From Flavobacteriaceae bacterium (GTDB lineage: Bacteria; Bacteroidota; Bacteroidia; Flavobacteriales; Flavobacteriaceae), in the NCBI GenBank assembly GCA_024640565.1, contig JAHEET010000005.1:186001-250000 (forward strand): a stretch of 64,000 nt of DNA, in the 5' to 3' direction. Of this stretch, positions 8,601 to 18,700 are shown one piece after another. Under the pieces are notes generated by a model. That model searched no databases, had not been told where the DNA came from, and saw only the letters and a program-made list of their open reading frames with translations. The position numbers and the translations under genes are program-made. How positions within the stretch are numbered: position 1 is the first letter of the stretch; every line of letters starts with the position of its first letter.

Positions 8601-9647
8601 ATGAATATCTTAAACCTCATAACAATTGATGAAAACTCAAGGGTGCCAAAATACCAACAAATTATAGATTCTATTATTCATAATATTTCACAAGGTAATG
8701 TTACTATGGATGAAAAGATACCATCTATAAATATGTTTAGTGAAGCGTTTTATTTATCACGTGATACAGTAGAAAAAGCCTATAGTATTTTAAAAGAACG
8801 TAAAATTATTACTTCTATTAGAGGAAAAGGTTTTTATATATCTAGAACCAGATTAATATCTAAAGTAAATATTCTTTTTTTGGTTAATAAACTTAGTTCA
8901 TACAAATTAAAGACTTACAATCATTTTATAAACAGTATAGGAGCTAATTCGCATACAGATTTACATATTTATCATTGTGATAAAACGCTTTTTTTAAATT
9001 TATTAGAAAAAAATAAAGGTGTATATGATTATTTTATTACTATGCTTCATTTTAAAACAGATGATCTAAAACATGTTAGTCTACCTGAAGAAGTTGATAA
9101 TGCGTTGAAATCAATTCCTAATGATAAACTTATTATTTTAGACAATGTAAAATCTTATTCTAATAAAAATGTTACTCAAATATATCAAGATTTTGAAAAT
9201 GATATTTACAATGCTTTGAATAAGGGTTTCAAAAAAATAAAAAAATATCAGAAAATTATGTTAGTGTATCCTGATAAATCTGTATATCCTTATCCAAAAA
9301 GAATTTTATTTGGATTTAGAAAATTTTGCATTGAGCATGATTTGAATTTTGAAATTATTGATAAAATTTATGATGATATGATTTTGAAAAAGGGCGATTT
9401 ATTTATCACAATAGAAGAAGGAGATTTGGTGAATTTAGTAAAACAAGTTAGAGAAAATGAATTTGTTTTAGGTAAAGAGGTGGGTATTATCTCATACAAT
9501 GATACACCTTTAAAAGAATTACTTGGAATTACTGTAATTTCTACAGATTTTAAAATAATGTCAGAATCTGCAGCTGAAATGATTTTAAATAAAACAAAAG
9601 GAACAGTTAAAGTTCCTTTTAATTTTATTGAAAGAGAATCACTTTAA
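8601..9647 (+). CDS. GntR-family transcriptional regulator with LacI-type sugar-sensor domain
   Basis: A 348-residue cytosolic regulator. Residues 1-85 form a GntR winged helix-turn-helix (VPKYQQIIDSI, IPSINMFSEAFYLSRDTVEKAYSIL, IRGKGFYI). The remainder resembles the periplasmic-binding-protein-like sensor of LacI/GalR regulators, with ISYNDTPLKELLGITVIS near the C-terminus. It is the only regulator in the window and is divergent from rhaDW, so control of rhamnose genes is a fair inference. It may or may not bind the shared CAGGATA element. That element overlaps the -33 region like an activator site and is not a GntR-type palindrome. No locus-type promoter precedes this gene. Confidence 0.85.
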   Translation: MNILNLITIDENSRVPKYQQIIDSIIHNISQGNVTMDEKIPSINMFSEAFYLSRDTVEKAYSILKERKIITSIRGKGFYISRTRLISKVNILFLVNKLSSYKLKTYNHFINSIGANSHTDLHIYHCDKTLFLNLLEKNKGVYDYFITMLHFKTDDLKHVSLPEEVDNALKSIPNDKLIILDNVKSYSNKNVTQIYQDFENDIYNALNKGFKKIKKYQKIMLVYPDKSVYPYPKRILFGFRKFCIEHDLNFEIIDKIYDDMILKKGDLFITIEEGDLVNLVKQVRENEFVLGKEVGIISYNDTPLKELLGITVISTDFKIMSESAAEMILNKTKGTVKVPFNFIERESL

Positions 9648-10054
9648 TATACCTTTCATTTGAATACTTGAAGGACTATTTACAGTTATTTCATTTGGTA
9701 ATTTTGTGAGTTAACCAGTTTTAACATTTCTTTTAAAAATAGTAATATTATTTGTAAATTGATATGCAATCAAAAAAAACTTGCCTTTAGGTGAAATTGT
9801 AAAATTTCTGGGATGATTTCCACCTGTAACAACATGCTCTACCAAATTTAATTTTCCATTTTGTTTGTTAATTAAAAACACAACAATACTATCTTCTTTT
9901 GGTCCACGATTTGAAGCATATAAAATTTTCCATCTGGAGAAATATGAATATCTGCAGCTATGTAAATTTCCTTTTTTTGCTCTTTTGATGAGCTACAATT
10001 GAACAATGCCAATGTATAAAAACAGATAATTGATATTTTAGATATTCTCTTCAT
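9639..10054 (-). pseudogene. Decayed lipoprotein lactonase (6-phosphogluconolactonase-like beta-propeller)
   Basis: A lipoprotein signal (ending LFNCSSSKEQ) is fused directly to a late propeller segment, AADIHISPDGKF. One base missing from a T-run breaks the frame there. The next frame continues with LYASNRGPKEDSIVVF, then VEHVVTGGNHPRNFTISPKG, then an in-frame TAA, then LTKLPNEITVNSPSSIQM to a TGA at 9639. These are the conserved last blades of the YbhE-type lactonase family. Roughly the first two thirds of the propeller is deleted. The gene therefore carries an internal deletion, a frameshift and a stop, and overlaps the end of the convergent regulator gene. It was probably co-transcribed with the GH39-like gene upstream. 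A base-calling error could explain the frameshift but not the deletion. Confidence 0.8.
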
Positions 10055-10081
10055 TTTAATATTACTATAGTTTTATACCTT

Positions 10082-12655
10082 TTATTTGTATAATAACTTT
10101 TTAAAGCTACCATTTATCTTAACAATGTAAAGTCCTTTTGAAAAGTTAGAAATATCAATTATTGCTCCATTTCCCTTATGTATTCTAGCTCCATTTAAAT
10201 TATAGATTTCCCAATTTTCTTGGGTATGATTTTTTATTTTAAAAACTCCTTCAGTACTTGGGTTTGGATACACTATAAAATTATTATTTAAAGTTTCATC
10301 ATTTACAGACAAACTCTCTTGGGTAAAAACTGCTTTTATGTTCAAATCTGACGTAACAGTTATTGTTAGAGGATTTTCTGTGCTAACAATATCACCTGTC
10401 CATTCTTCAAACTCCCAACCTTGATCTGCAATAGCATTTAAATCAAATGTTTGTCCTCCAAAAGAAGTTCCGCTTTGATAATTTAATAAGCCATTGCCAA
10501 CTTTAGTAATTGTTACATCATAAATCTCATTATCTTCTTTAGGCATAAACTCTATTCTATCAAAAACAATACTACCTGTATTTACGCTTTCATATACCTT
10601 AAATTCATTAATAATGTCTGCCCAATGAGACCAGCTTGTTAAGTCTACATCTATAGTATGCCACTGATTATCATTGGGAATTGTAATTTTCTTTCTTCCT
10701 GAAGAAAATTCTGTACCTGGAATATTTGCAGCCATTTGAAGAAAAATATCTTCTGTGCTATTTTTAACAACTAACTGTAAAGTGTCATACAAATCAGAAT
10801 TAATATTTAACCCTGTAATTGCTGCCATTGGGAATGCAAATCCATTTGAATAATTCAAGGTTAATTTATCATTATCTGTATTTACATTCATTCCGGCACT
10901 AACTGCTGTCCAAGGCGTAAAATCTTCTGTAGTTGTCCAAACAACCGTTGCAGGTGCAATACTAGTCACAAAATAATCTTCTGTTCTAAACTCAAATTTT
11001 TCAAACGCAAAAGAGGCAATTTCAGTATCTAAACTAATGATAGAACCAGATTCACCATCAGTTCGTGCAGTAGTAAATATACTTTGCCAATTACTATATT
11101 GGTGTGGGTTTGGATTTTCATAAGCTTCATATGCAGCTAAACCAGCTTCGGTTAAAATTCTTTCTGGATCACCTCTATCATTAAACCCACTTTTCACATA
11201 ACCTAATCCGGAATTATCTTCTAAGAAATTCTGAAGTTTATTATTGGTTTTATCATAAGAAATACTTCTATAATACAAGGATGTACCTTCTGGTAATTCT
11301 GACGTTATAGATACATTTACCGCTTCATTATCTATATAATTTAAAGAACTATTATTATAATTATATATTAAAACATCATATTCTGTGGCGCTATCCTTTT
11401 TTGAAAAAATAGCATCAACATCATTTGTTGGAGTTTCTGTTGTACCAGAAATATCTGTTGTATAACGAACTTTACCATTCATAGAATTCAAAATACTAAT
11501 TCCTGGAGGATCTTGTGAACCAGTTCTATTACCCCATCTATATATTAAATCTAAACCATTGTCTTTATTTTTATAAAAAATATTAGAAAAATATAATTCT
11601 ACAACTTCTGCATGAGATGTTTCTGCATTAATAAACCCATTACCATCAGCACCATTCATTGTGGTTACTGTTGCATACTCCATTAAATCAATGGTTGCAC
11701 TGGCATCCCATTCTGGATGATTTATTAAATCAGCAAATAGTCCATCATATTTGGCACTCATATTACGTAAATCAGTATTACCCAGAACTACGTAATCTGA
11801 TATTCCCCAAAAATCATATTTCACATTATTATCAAAACAATATTCTATTAAACCCTCAGCAAAAGAAGCAAAAGGTTCTCCTTTATAATTTAGTACAGTG
11901 CCATTTTGATAGAGGAAATCTGGGGCTCTTGTGTGTAAACCAATAATTGCATTTGGCAAAACTGTTCTTACTGCGCTTTCTGTATTTTCAAAATGTTCTA
12001 TAAAATCTTGTTTAGTTCCATACCAATGGCTTGGTGTTTCGATTTCAGAACCGACTCTAAAACGCCAAGATAAAACCATTTCTTCTCCATAGTTATCAAC
12101 TAACTCGGTCATCAAAGCTGCTATATAATCATGGTATGCTACTTTATCTGCAGGAGGTAATGAATTTCCATAAATAGATATTTGTTCGTTTTCTCGAAAA
12201 TTAATATTATCTATAGTCCCTTCAGGAATAAAAGTATATCCGTGTTGAAAAGCCCAAGGCGGCTGATCTAATACAATTTGATGGATTTCTGTTTGAGAAT
12301 TAATAATATTATCTAACCTTTCTATCAATGGATCGAATCTATATACATAGATATTATTAATAGAATCATACAAACAGGTATCAAAATCTAGATCCTTTAC
12401 ATTTTCTCCATTTACAGTTTTTTTGATTCCTCCAATCATTCTAACTGTATTCATTTTAAGTCCTGGACGAACATTTGAACCATTTTGAGGACTAATTCTA
12501 TTAGCTATAGACCAAATATTATGTAAAGGTCCGCTCTCATTAGCTTCGTCAGTAAAATCTGCTGATAAAGTTACTTGTGAGTTTAAGTTGTAAAAACTAA
12601 AAGCGGATATTACTATAGCTATTCTTTTAATAAAAAACATCTGTTTTATTTTCAA
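10082..12655 (-). CDS. Secreted GH39-like glycoside hydrolase with InlB-type repeat and T9SS tail
   Basis: An 857-residue exported protein. A signal peptide at residues 1-26 ends FYNLNSQ. A clan GH-A-like TIM barrel covers about 30-430; its candidate acid/base lies in SWRFRVGSEIE near residue 200, matching the GH39 segment that normally reads FEVWNEP, so the call is GH39-like. A jelly-roll-like region spans about 540-700. A divergent InlB B-repeat follows (VTITKVGNG, GWEFEEWTGDI, NIKAVF), then a T9SS type A sorting domain (VYPNPSTEG to the end). It would act on the cell surface or be released. GH39 enzymes include beta-xylosidase and iduronidase and occur in ulvan loci. Its own locus-type promoter is at 12683-12725. 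Confidence 0.7.
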   Translation of the reverse strand: MKIKQMFFIKRIAIVISAFSFYNLNSQVTLSADFTDEANESGPLHNIWSIANRISPQNGSNVRPGLKMNTVRMIGGIKKTVNGENVKDLDFDTCLYDSINNIYVYRFDPLIERLDNIINSQTEIHQIVLDQPPWAFQHGYTFIPEGTIDNINFRENEQISIYGNSLPPADKVAYHDYIAALMTELVDNYGEEMVLSWRFRVGSEIETPSHWYGTKQDFIEHFENTESAVRTVLPNAIIGLHTRAPDFLYQNGTVLNYKGEPFASFAEGLIEYCFDNNVKYDFWGISDYVVLGNTDLRNMSAKYDGLFADLINHPEWDASATIDLMEYATVTTMNGADGNGFINAETSHAEVVELYFSNIFYKNKDNGLDLIYRWGNRTGSQDPPGISILNSMNGKVRYTTDISGTTETPTNDVDAIFSKKDSATEYDVLIYNYNNSSLNYIDNEAVNVSITSELPEGTSLYYRSISYDKTNNKLQNFLEDNSGLGYVKSGFNDRGDPERILTEAGLAAYEAYENPNPHQYSNWQSIFTTARTDGESGSIISLDTEIASFAFEKFEFRTEDYFVTSIAPATVVWTTTEDFTPWTAVSAGMNVNTDNDKLTLNYSNGFAFPMAAITGLNINSDLYDTLQLVVKNSTEDIFLQMAANIPGTEFSSGRKKITIPNDNQWHTIDVDLTSWSHWADIINEFKVYESVNTGSIVFDRIEFMPKEDNEIYDVTITKVGNGLLNYQSGTSFGGQTFDLNAIADQGWEFEEWTGDIVSTENPLTITVTSDLNIKAVFTQESLSVNDETLNNNFIVYPNPSTEGVFKIKNHTQENWEIYNLNGARIHKGNGAIIDISNFSKGLYIVKINGSFKKLLYK

Positions 12656-12682
12656 TTTAAAAAAACTATTATCAAATTTATT

Positions 12683-12725
12683 TAAAGTTAGTTGTATTAT
12701 TAACGTTAACTATCCTGCTCTGTCT
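12683..12725 (-). promoter_or_regulatory. Locus-type promoter for the GH39-like gene
   Basis: Minus strand: ACAGAGCAGGATA, 20 bp, then TAACTTTA (12683-12690). The -7 box is 28 bp upstream of the GH39-like start codon. Confidence 0.7.
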
Positions 12726-12771
12726 TAAAAAACGAATCATTATCATTTTTGAAGAAATATGCCTATATGAG

Positions 12772-14304
12772 TTACCGATCAGCTCCAATGACTTCCACTG
12801 GTTTCTTTTCCTCTCCATTTACACGAGCCTTTTGCTCTACAAAATAAGGTTGAAACGTATAGTTAGAACTTGCATCCCATTTTGAATTTACCTTAGGCAA
12901 AAGACCTTTCATTTTTTCTATTTGAGCTTTGTATTTTGAATTATCAGCTTCATTATTCCATTCATTTGGATCAATACTATGATCGTAAAATTCTTCTCCA
13001 CCATCTTCATAATTGATGTATCTATAACCGTCTTTTTTTACAGCATGATTATTCATTCCAAAAGTTGTCAGTGCATACGAAGTTTTAATTCCTTGATCTT
13101 TTTGCATCATATTTACCAAACTCACACCTTCGTTTCTATCATAAGCAGGCAAACCACTTAATTCTAATAAAGTTGGATAAATGGATAACATTTCTACAGG
13201 AGCATCAATTTTCTTTCCTTTAGGTAAGTTTGGTGCTGCAAATAGCAATGGCGCTTTTGTAGCAGTTTCCCAAAGTGCATGTTTTGCAAAAGTTCCTTTT
13301 TCTCCTAAACGATATCCATGATCAGACCATAAAACAATTACAGTATTATCTGCATATTTACTTTTTTCTAAAGCATCTAAAACACGACCTAATTCATAAT
13401 CTACATAACTGATACACGCCAAATATGCCTGAACGATTTTTTTCCATTCGCCACTTTCTTTTGCCCATTCTGTAGATGGCATCATTGGTAAATCGTTAAT
13501 TTTCATTCCAACAGCTGGGATATCATTTAAATCATCCGATTTATAAGGAGGCGTTTCAATTTCTTCTAAAGGATACAAATCGAACCATTTTTGAGGAACA
13601 TACAAAGGCACGTGAACGCGCAAAAAACCAAGTCCCATAAAAAAGGGCTTATCATATTTTCTTTGTAATCGTTCAGCAACCCAATTTACAGATTGATGAT
13701 CGGGCATTAAAGTATCATTCTCTGGGAAAGCACCCCAATCTGTACTTGTCCTTCCATATTTTTCTTTTTTAGATTTTGATGTTCCAAAACCATCCCAAAC
13801 AATTCTTTTTTTAGGATAAGGGCCAAAACCTCTAACACGTCCTCCAGATTCGTTAAAAACACTATCAGGAGCGTGAATATGGAACAACTTTCCAATTCCC
13901 ATAGTGTGGTATCCATTTTGCTCAAAATATTCTGGAAGAAACTTAATGTCTTTTGTTGCAAGGTTTCCTTCTCTACGGATTTGATTGTCTGGTGTCATTC
14001 CATAAATTCCTGTGATAGATGGTCGTAAACCTGTCATTAAAGATGCTCTAGATGGACCACATAATGGTGCTTGCACATGCGCATTGGTAAAAGTAACTCC
14101 CATTTTTGCCAATCTATCAAAATTAGGTGTTTTTACATTTGAAAAATTATCAATTGGACTTATCCAAGTATTCAAATCATCTACAGAAATAAATAGTACA
14201 TTGGGGTTTGATTTTTTTAATTCTTTTGTTTTCGTTTTATCTCCACAAGACAAAAAAAAGCAAAAAGTTAAACAAACTAATAAAGTATTTTTAAATGTTT
14301 TCAT
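12772..14304 (-). CDS. Lipoprotein sulfatase, S1 family (iduronate-2-sulfatase-like)
   Basis: A type I formylglycine sulfatase. The first metal-site strand is NVLFISVDDLNTW. The maturation motif LCGPSRAS has its cysteine at residue 82, the residue converted to formylglycine. GKLFHIH and WSDHGYRLGEKGTFAKH supply further active-site residues, and the layout is that of iduronate-2-sulfatase-like S1 proteins. A TTG seven codons upstream keeps the frame open, but the ATG at 14304 is preferred because it starts directly at the lipoprotein signal MKTFKNTLLVCLTFCFFLSC. It is the last gene of the operon GH2-GH106-BNR lyase-sulfatase. The sulfated position removed cannot be read from the sequence; 3-sulfated rhamnose of ulvan is likely. 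Confidence 0.88.
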   Translation of the reverse strand: MKTFKNTLLVCLTFCFFLSCGDKTKTKELKKSNPNVLFISVDDLNTWISPIDNFSNVKTPNFDRLAKMGVTFTNAHVQAPLCGPSRASLMTGLRPSITGIYGMTPDNQIRREGNLATKDIKFLPEYFEQNGYHTMGIGKLFHIHAPDSVFNESGGRVRGFGPYPKKRIVWDGFGTSKSKKEKYGRTSTDWGAFPENDTLMPDHQSVNWVAERLQRKYDKPFFMGLGFLRVHVPLYVPQKWFDLYPLEEIETPPYKSDDLNDIPAVGMKINDLPMMPSTEWAKESGEWKKIVQAYLACISYVDYELGRVLDALEKSKYADNTVIVLWSDHGYRLGEKGTFAKHALWETATKAPLLFAAPNLPKGKKIDAPVEMLSIYPTLLELSGLPAYDRNEGVSLVNMMQKDQGIKTSYALTTFGMNNHAVKKDGYRYINYEDGGEEFYDHSIDPNEWNNEADNSKYKAQIEKMKGLLPKVNSKWDASSNYTFQPYFVEQKARVNGEEKKPVEVIGADR

Positions 14305-14355
14305 TTTTGGTTGATTATTATTCAATTGATATTTAAAAAACTAACTTTTATATAT

Positions 14356-15771
14356 TTAATTCTTTAATACCTCAGCTTCTTTTACATTACGTTTAATTGG
14401 ACCATTATCTCCCAAAAGATACATTTTTCTATAATCTGTTCCTTTTTTCTTTTCTGCTACAATAATTCTTGCATCTGGATGCGGATTTTCTATAAGTGAT
14501 GATATCACAAATCCAGATTTTTTTCGGCGTAAAAAAACTTTGCTCTTTTTAAAAGACGCTCCACCATCAAAACTATCCCATCTGCTTATTTCTCCAACAT
14601 TTTTATTGTTTTTACTTTCTAAATAAATGCTAACTTCTTTAGCCGACTTTACTTCTAAATCACCATCTCCTCTCGGAAGATTATCAGTCAGACTCTTTAC
14701 CCATGCTTGTCCGTCCCATCTAAAATGTTGTATGCGTTTTGGTCCGCTTCTTCTTTCGCCTACATCTGGACCAACCAGCATAATAACCTGCGGATTACCA
14801 TTTGAATCTACATCTGTCACACCTTGAAAAGTCCAATCATTAGCTATATTTTTCACCAAAGTATTTTCGTCTGCTATTTCCTTGGTTAAGGGCATTTTTA
14901 AACGTTCATTTTTAACATTTTTCCATGCGCCAGTTTTTGTATCGAAAACCATATAATACACATTGTGTCTTTCTGGTATATGCCCTCTTGTGTCTTGAGG
15001 GTTCTTTTTATCTCTACAAATATGATAATCGAAAGCGACAATAATTTCATCTCCATTTCCTCTACTAACCCAAGGATACCAAGAATCTTCTGCTTCAACC
15101 TCTGTTCTTCTTTTGTGCTTTAAAAACGAAACTGGTTCTTGAAAAGTCGCACCATTATCTGTTGATTTTTGATACACCCAATCACTTCTATGTGCTCCAT
15201 GTCTATAAAATAAATACATATCTCCATTGTCCATTTTTATGAACTGACTGTAAGTTCCAAATAATGAAATATTATCTTGAGTTTCCCAGGCAGAAATATC
15301 CAATGGTTTTTTAGAAACCACATGTAAATTTTTACCATAAGCATGATTTCCTAAAGGGTTTTCACCATGTTTTCTCATTCCTCCATGACCTCCAAAAGCA
15401 ATATGAATATAATCTGCATCATCAATAAGCAATGCAGGTTTTCCATGATTATCTATTTTTTTCTTACGATTTGGGTCTTTACCCATTTCACTAACTCCAG
15501 CTTTAAATGGTCCTTTCCATTCTTTCGTTTCATGGTTATAAGACGCTACATAAGGGTCTTCTAATGATCCTTGGTAAGCTATATAGGTAATGCCTTTGTG
15601 ATACACTCCAGATGGATGTTGTACCAAAGCAACCGCATTACCAAAGCCATTGTCAGCAAAATAATCTACCAATGCATCACTCTTTTCAAGTTTTGATGAT
15701 ACGTCCTTATTAACATTACACCCTAAAAAGGTGAAGTATATACATAGGGTAACAACTAATAGCTTTTTCAT
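14356..15771 (-). CDS. Lipoprotein BNR-4 beta-propeller, probable ulvan lyase (PL24/PL25 type)
   Basis: A 471-residue lipoprotein (signal MKKLLVVTLCIYFTFLGC). It shows repeated propeller strands such as YIHIAFGGHGGMRKH (near residue 127), SQFIKMDNGDMYLFYRHG and WYPWVSRGNGDEIIVAFDYH. The known BNR-4 ulvan lyases of PL24 and PL25 are seven-bladed propellers with catalytic His and Tyr residues and a structural zinc site. Here FDYHICRD followed by RGHIPERHNVYYMVFD (about 255-280) offers His and Cys ligands of that kind. It would cleave rhamnose-3-sulfate to uronic acid linkages by elimination. It ends with the last base of its stop at the start of GH106's neighbour region, sharing one base with the stop of GH106 upstream at 15771. 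The exact PL number was not resolved. Confidence 0.7.
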   Translation of the reverse strand: MKKLLVVTLCIYFTFLGCNVNKDVSSKLEKSDALVDYFADNGFGNAVALVQHPSGVYHKGITYIAYQGSLEDPYVASYNHETKEWKGPFKAGVSEMGKDPNRKKKIDNHGKPALLIDDADYIHIAFGGHGGMRKHGENPLGNHAYGKNLHVVSKKPLDISAWETQDNISLFGTYSQFIKMDNGDMYLFYRHGAHRSDWVYQKSTDNGATFQEPVSFLKHKRRTEVEAEDSWYPWVSRGNGDEIIVAFDYHICRDKKNPQDTRGHIPERHNVYYMVFDTKTGAWKNVKNERLKMPLTKEIADENTLVKNIANDWTFQGVTDVDSNGNPQVIMLVGPDVGERRSGPKRIQHFRWDGQAWVKSLTDNLPRGDGDLEVKSAKEVSIYLESKNNKNVGEISRWDSFDGGASFKKSKVFLRRKKSGFVISSLIENPHPDARIIVAEKKKGTDYRKMYLLGDNGPIKRNVKEAEVLKN

Positions 15772-18700
15772 TATAATTCTAGGTTTATTCTTTTAAAAAT
15801 TCTGATTTCTACTGGCCCTAACAATCCTGAAGTTAATAACGTATCTTCTTTTTGATAATGACTCCAAGATGGAAACGTAGTGCGCTTTGATGGACGTGGT
15901 GTATTATTTACTAACCAATCTGGTAATGTTTTCATTTTATTGCCTTTGCGCTCGTAATCTAGAGGAAACGATTCATCTCCAATTAATTTGTTAGGCCACA
16001 AATTAGTAACTTTTACTTCTAAAATATTATTCCCTGTTCTTACAAAATCACTAATATTTATTCTGAAAGGTGCTTTCCATAAAGTCGTTATATTTTTACC
16101 ATTTAGCATAACTTCTGCAATTACTGCAATACTTCCTAAATCTAGTTCTAAACTTTTGTCTGATTGTAATAAATCATCGGTTAAAAAAAATTCTTTTTTA
16201 TAGGTTGCTGTTCCTGAAAAATGCTGAATATTCTCATTCTTATGATTTGACCAGGAAATTAATTCATCAAAATTTTCGTTTATACTTTTACCAGATTCTG
16301 AAGGAAAATGAACCTCCCAAAAATTTGATAAATCTATTGGTTTAGATACAGGTTTCACTTCTGCACTTTTAGTTTCTCCTGAAGCATTTGTATATGTTAT
16401 TATTCCTGAATGAGGTGTTACCCAGTTGATAGCATTGTCTTTATACATCAATTTTGGTGTTGTTTCATCTTTTGATAGGTTTAAAAGCTGCCCTTTAGGA
16501 ACAAATATGATTCGTTCCTCTCCATCCGTTAGATAAGTAATTTTTAAAGCTGTTTTATTGCCTTCAGGAATCTGATTATCAATTAATTTGTGAGTTACTG
16601 GAATAATATAATTCCCAGAAGCTACCTCTTTTTGTATGCATGTTGTAACATCGTAGGTTTTGTAATTTTCAGGAATGCCTTTGGTTTCAGCTTTAAACTT
16701 TCCAAATACAGCTTTTAACACTTTTAATTTTTGATTACCACCTTTAATTAAAATATGCTCGCGTTCTTCCGCATATAACTGCTTTATAGTTTCGCCTATT
16801 TGATATTCCATTCGGAACTCTTTTTTGTAACCCATTGCTGGGTCGCAATCGCAAAACGCACGCGACATTTTAAAATCTAAATTATCGTTTTCTATAGCGG
16901 CATTCACTTTGGCTGTAATATCAATTAAACCTTCTTGTAAAAAAGTACCATATTCGGCTTTTATAATTTTTAAGTTTGAAAGTGCTTCGGCTTTTGGTTC
17001 GTTTGATTCCATTTTAGTGGCAACCAAATGCGTTGAATTTACCGGTTTTTTAAAGACGATAAACACCGATTCTTCCATACCTAATTGCAAAGGTATTGTG
17101 GTTGTGCCATCTTTATTATCTTTAAACACCACTAAATCTTCTATCGTTCCTTTTTCTGAATGCCAGAGTTCTGGTTGTTTATCTGAAACTCTAAAACGTG
17201 CTACGATGTCTCTACCCTCTTTTCTCGCATTGGCTATAAAATAGATATCGGCTTTATCTGTTTTTCTGTGAATGAAACTGAAATCTGTATTATCGCTGCT
17301 TTCAATTTTAAAATCGGGTGTTTTTTCGGCTAAAATAGTTTCAAGCGAACTATCTTTTACCAAACCACTTCCCCATAAGTCTTCAACTTGTGTTTTCACT
17401 ACGGCATCACAAGCGGGATAATTACTTAAACTTGGCGATAGCATCGGTTTTTTACCAATAACTTTTGCGCCACCATCTACCAACTCCTTTACTTTTTGCA
17501 GTGTTTCTGGTTTTATAAAATCAGAATTTGGAAGCAACAATACTTTATACGTATTGCCAACAGACGAATATATCGTTCCGTTTTTAACGGTTAGGTCTTT
17601 CAACTTATTCGCTCCAATCAAATCATAATCAAAACCCATAGCTTTAATTTCAGGTTTTATAAAGCCTGTATTTGGCGATGATTCTCCTGTAAAAACTAAA
17701 ACATCAGCCACATTCTGACCTTGTTGCAACAAATATTGAGAACGTGCTAAATAATCCATATAGGTTTTACTTTGCGACCACCAAGTATTTAACCGGTTAA
17801 AATCAAAACCGTGATAACTTAATGCCAAACCAGGAGCAACGTCCCAAGGTTGATGTACATACGTATGAAAAATAAAGCGTGTAATGCCTTCTGCCCAAGC
17901 TCTATCTCCAATTGATTTTATGTTTGCTGGGTGTTTGTCCCAACCACCAATACCTGTAAAAGATTCTGCTCCAACAATAGCACTACCATTTAAATGAGCA
18001 ATTGATGAAACAAACTTAGGCGAATCGAAAAATGGATAACCGCCACTCCAAAACTCACACATCACAATATCACCAGTAGCACCTACTTGCATATTATCAA
18101 AAGGTCCCCAATAGGGTTCTACAGAAAACTTCAATCCGTTTTTATGACATAATTCCGCAAAATGCGCATAGTAATTTTCGGCAATTAAATCGCCAATAGT
18201 TCGTCTAAAGTCCCAAAGAAATCGTTCCGAAATTTCACTACTTTCTATATAGTAGCCTGCTAAAGTTGGTAAATAGGATGTTAAATCGTAACCTCTTAAA
18301 TTTTCGAATTGAGTTTCAAAACCATTTGTCCAATTGGTAGTTTCCACTTCGTAACTATCAATTAAACAATTATTTACAGTACTCCCTATTAAATCGCCTA
18401 GCTTATCAATTATAGGTTGCACTCCACCTTTCCAGTAAGCATCTACTGCAGTTTTGCTCATTTTATCTACTTCTAATCCTTTCGCTTCTTGTGGTGCAGG
18501 ACGATTTGTTGTGCCAATTGGTGTATGTCCAAATCGTAAAATAATCCATTCGCCTTGAGGTGCGTTCCATTCTAAAACCTCATCACTAGAAAATTCATTA
18601 GATAAATCGATAACATTTTCTTTTGAAATTACTGAAGCTTCAGAAATTATTTTGGTGTCTGGTAATAAATGATTACGAACACGTTCTGACAATATTTTAT

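Noticed and set aside
13707..13961. Alternative frame inside the sulfatase gene
   Set aside because: It overlaps the conserved sulfatase frame on the same strand and has no recognisable content.
14305..14325. TTG start seven codons upstream for the sulfatase
   Set aside because: The ATG at 14304 begins a standard lipoprotein signal, and the TTG adds an unlikely polar extension.
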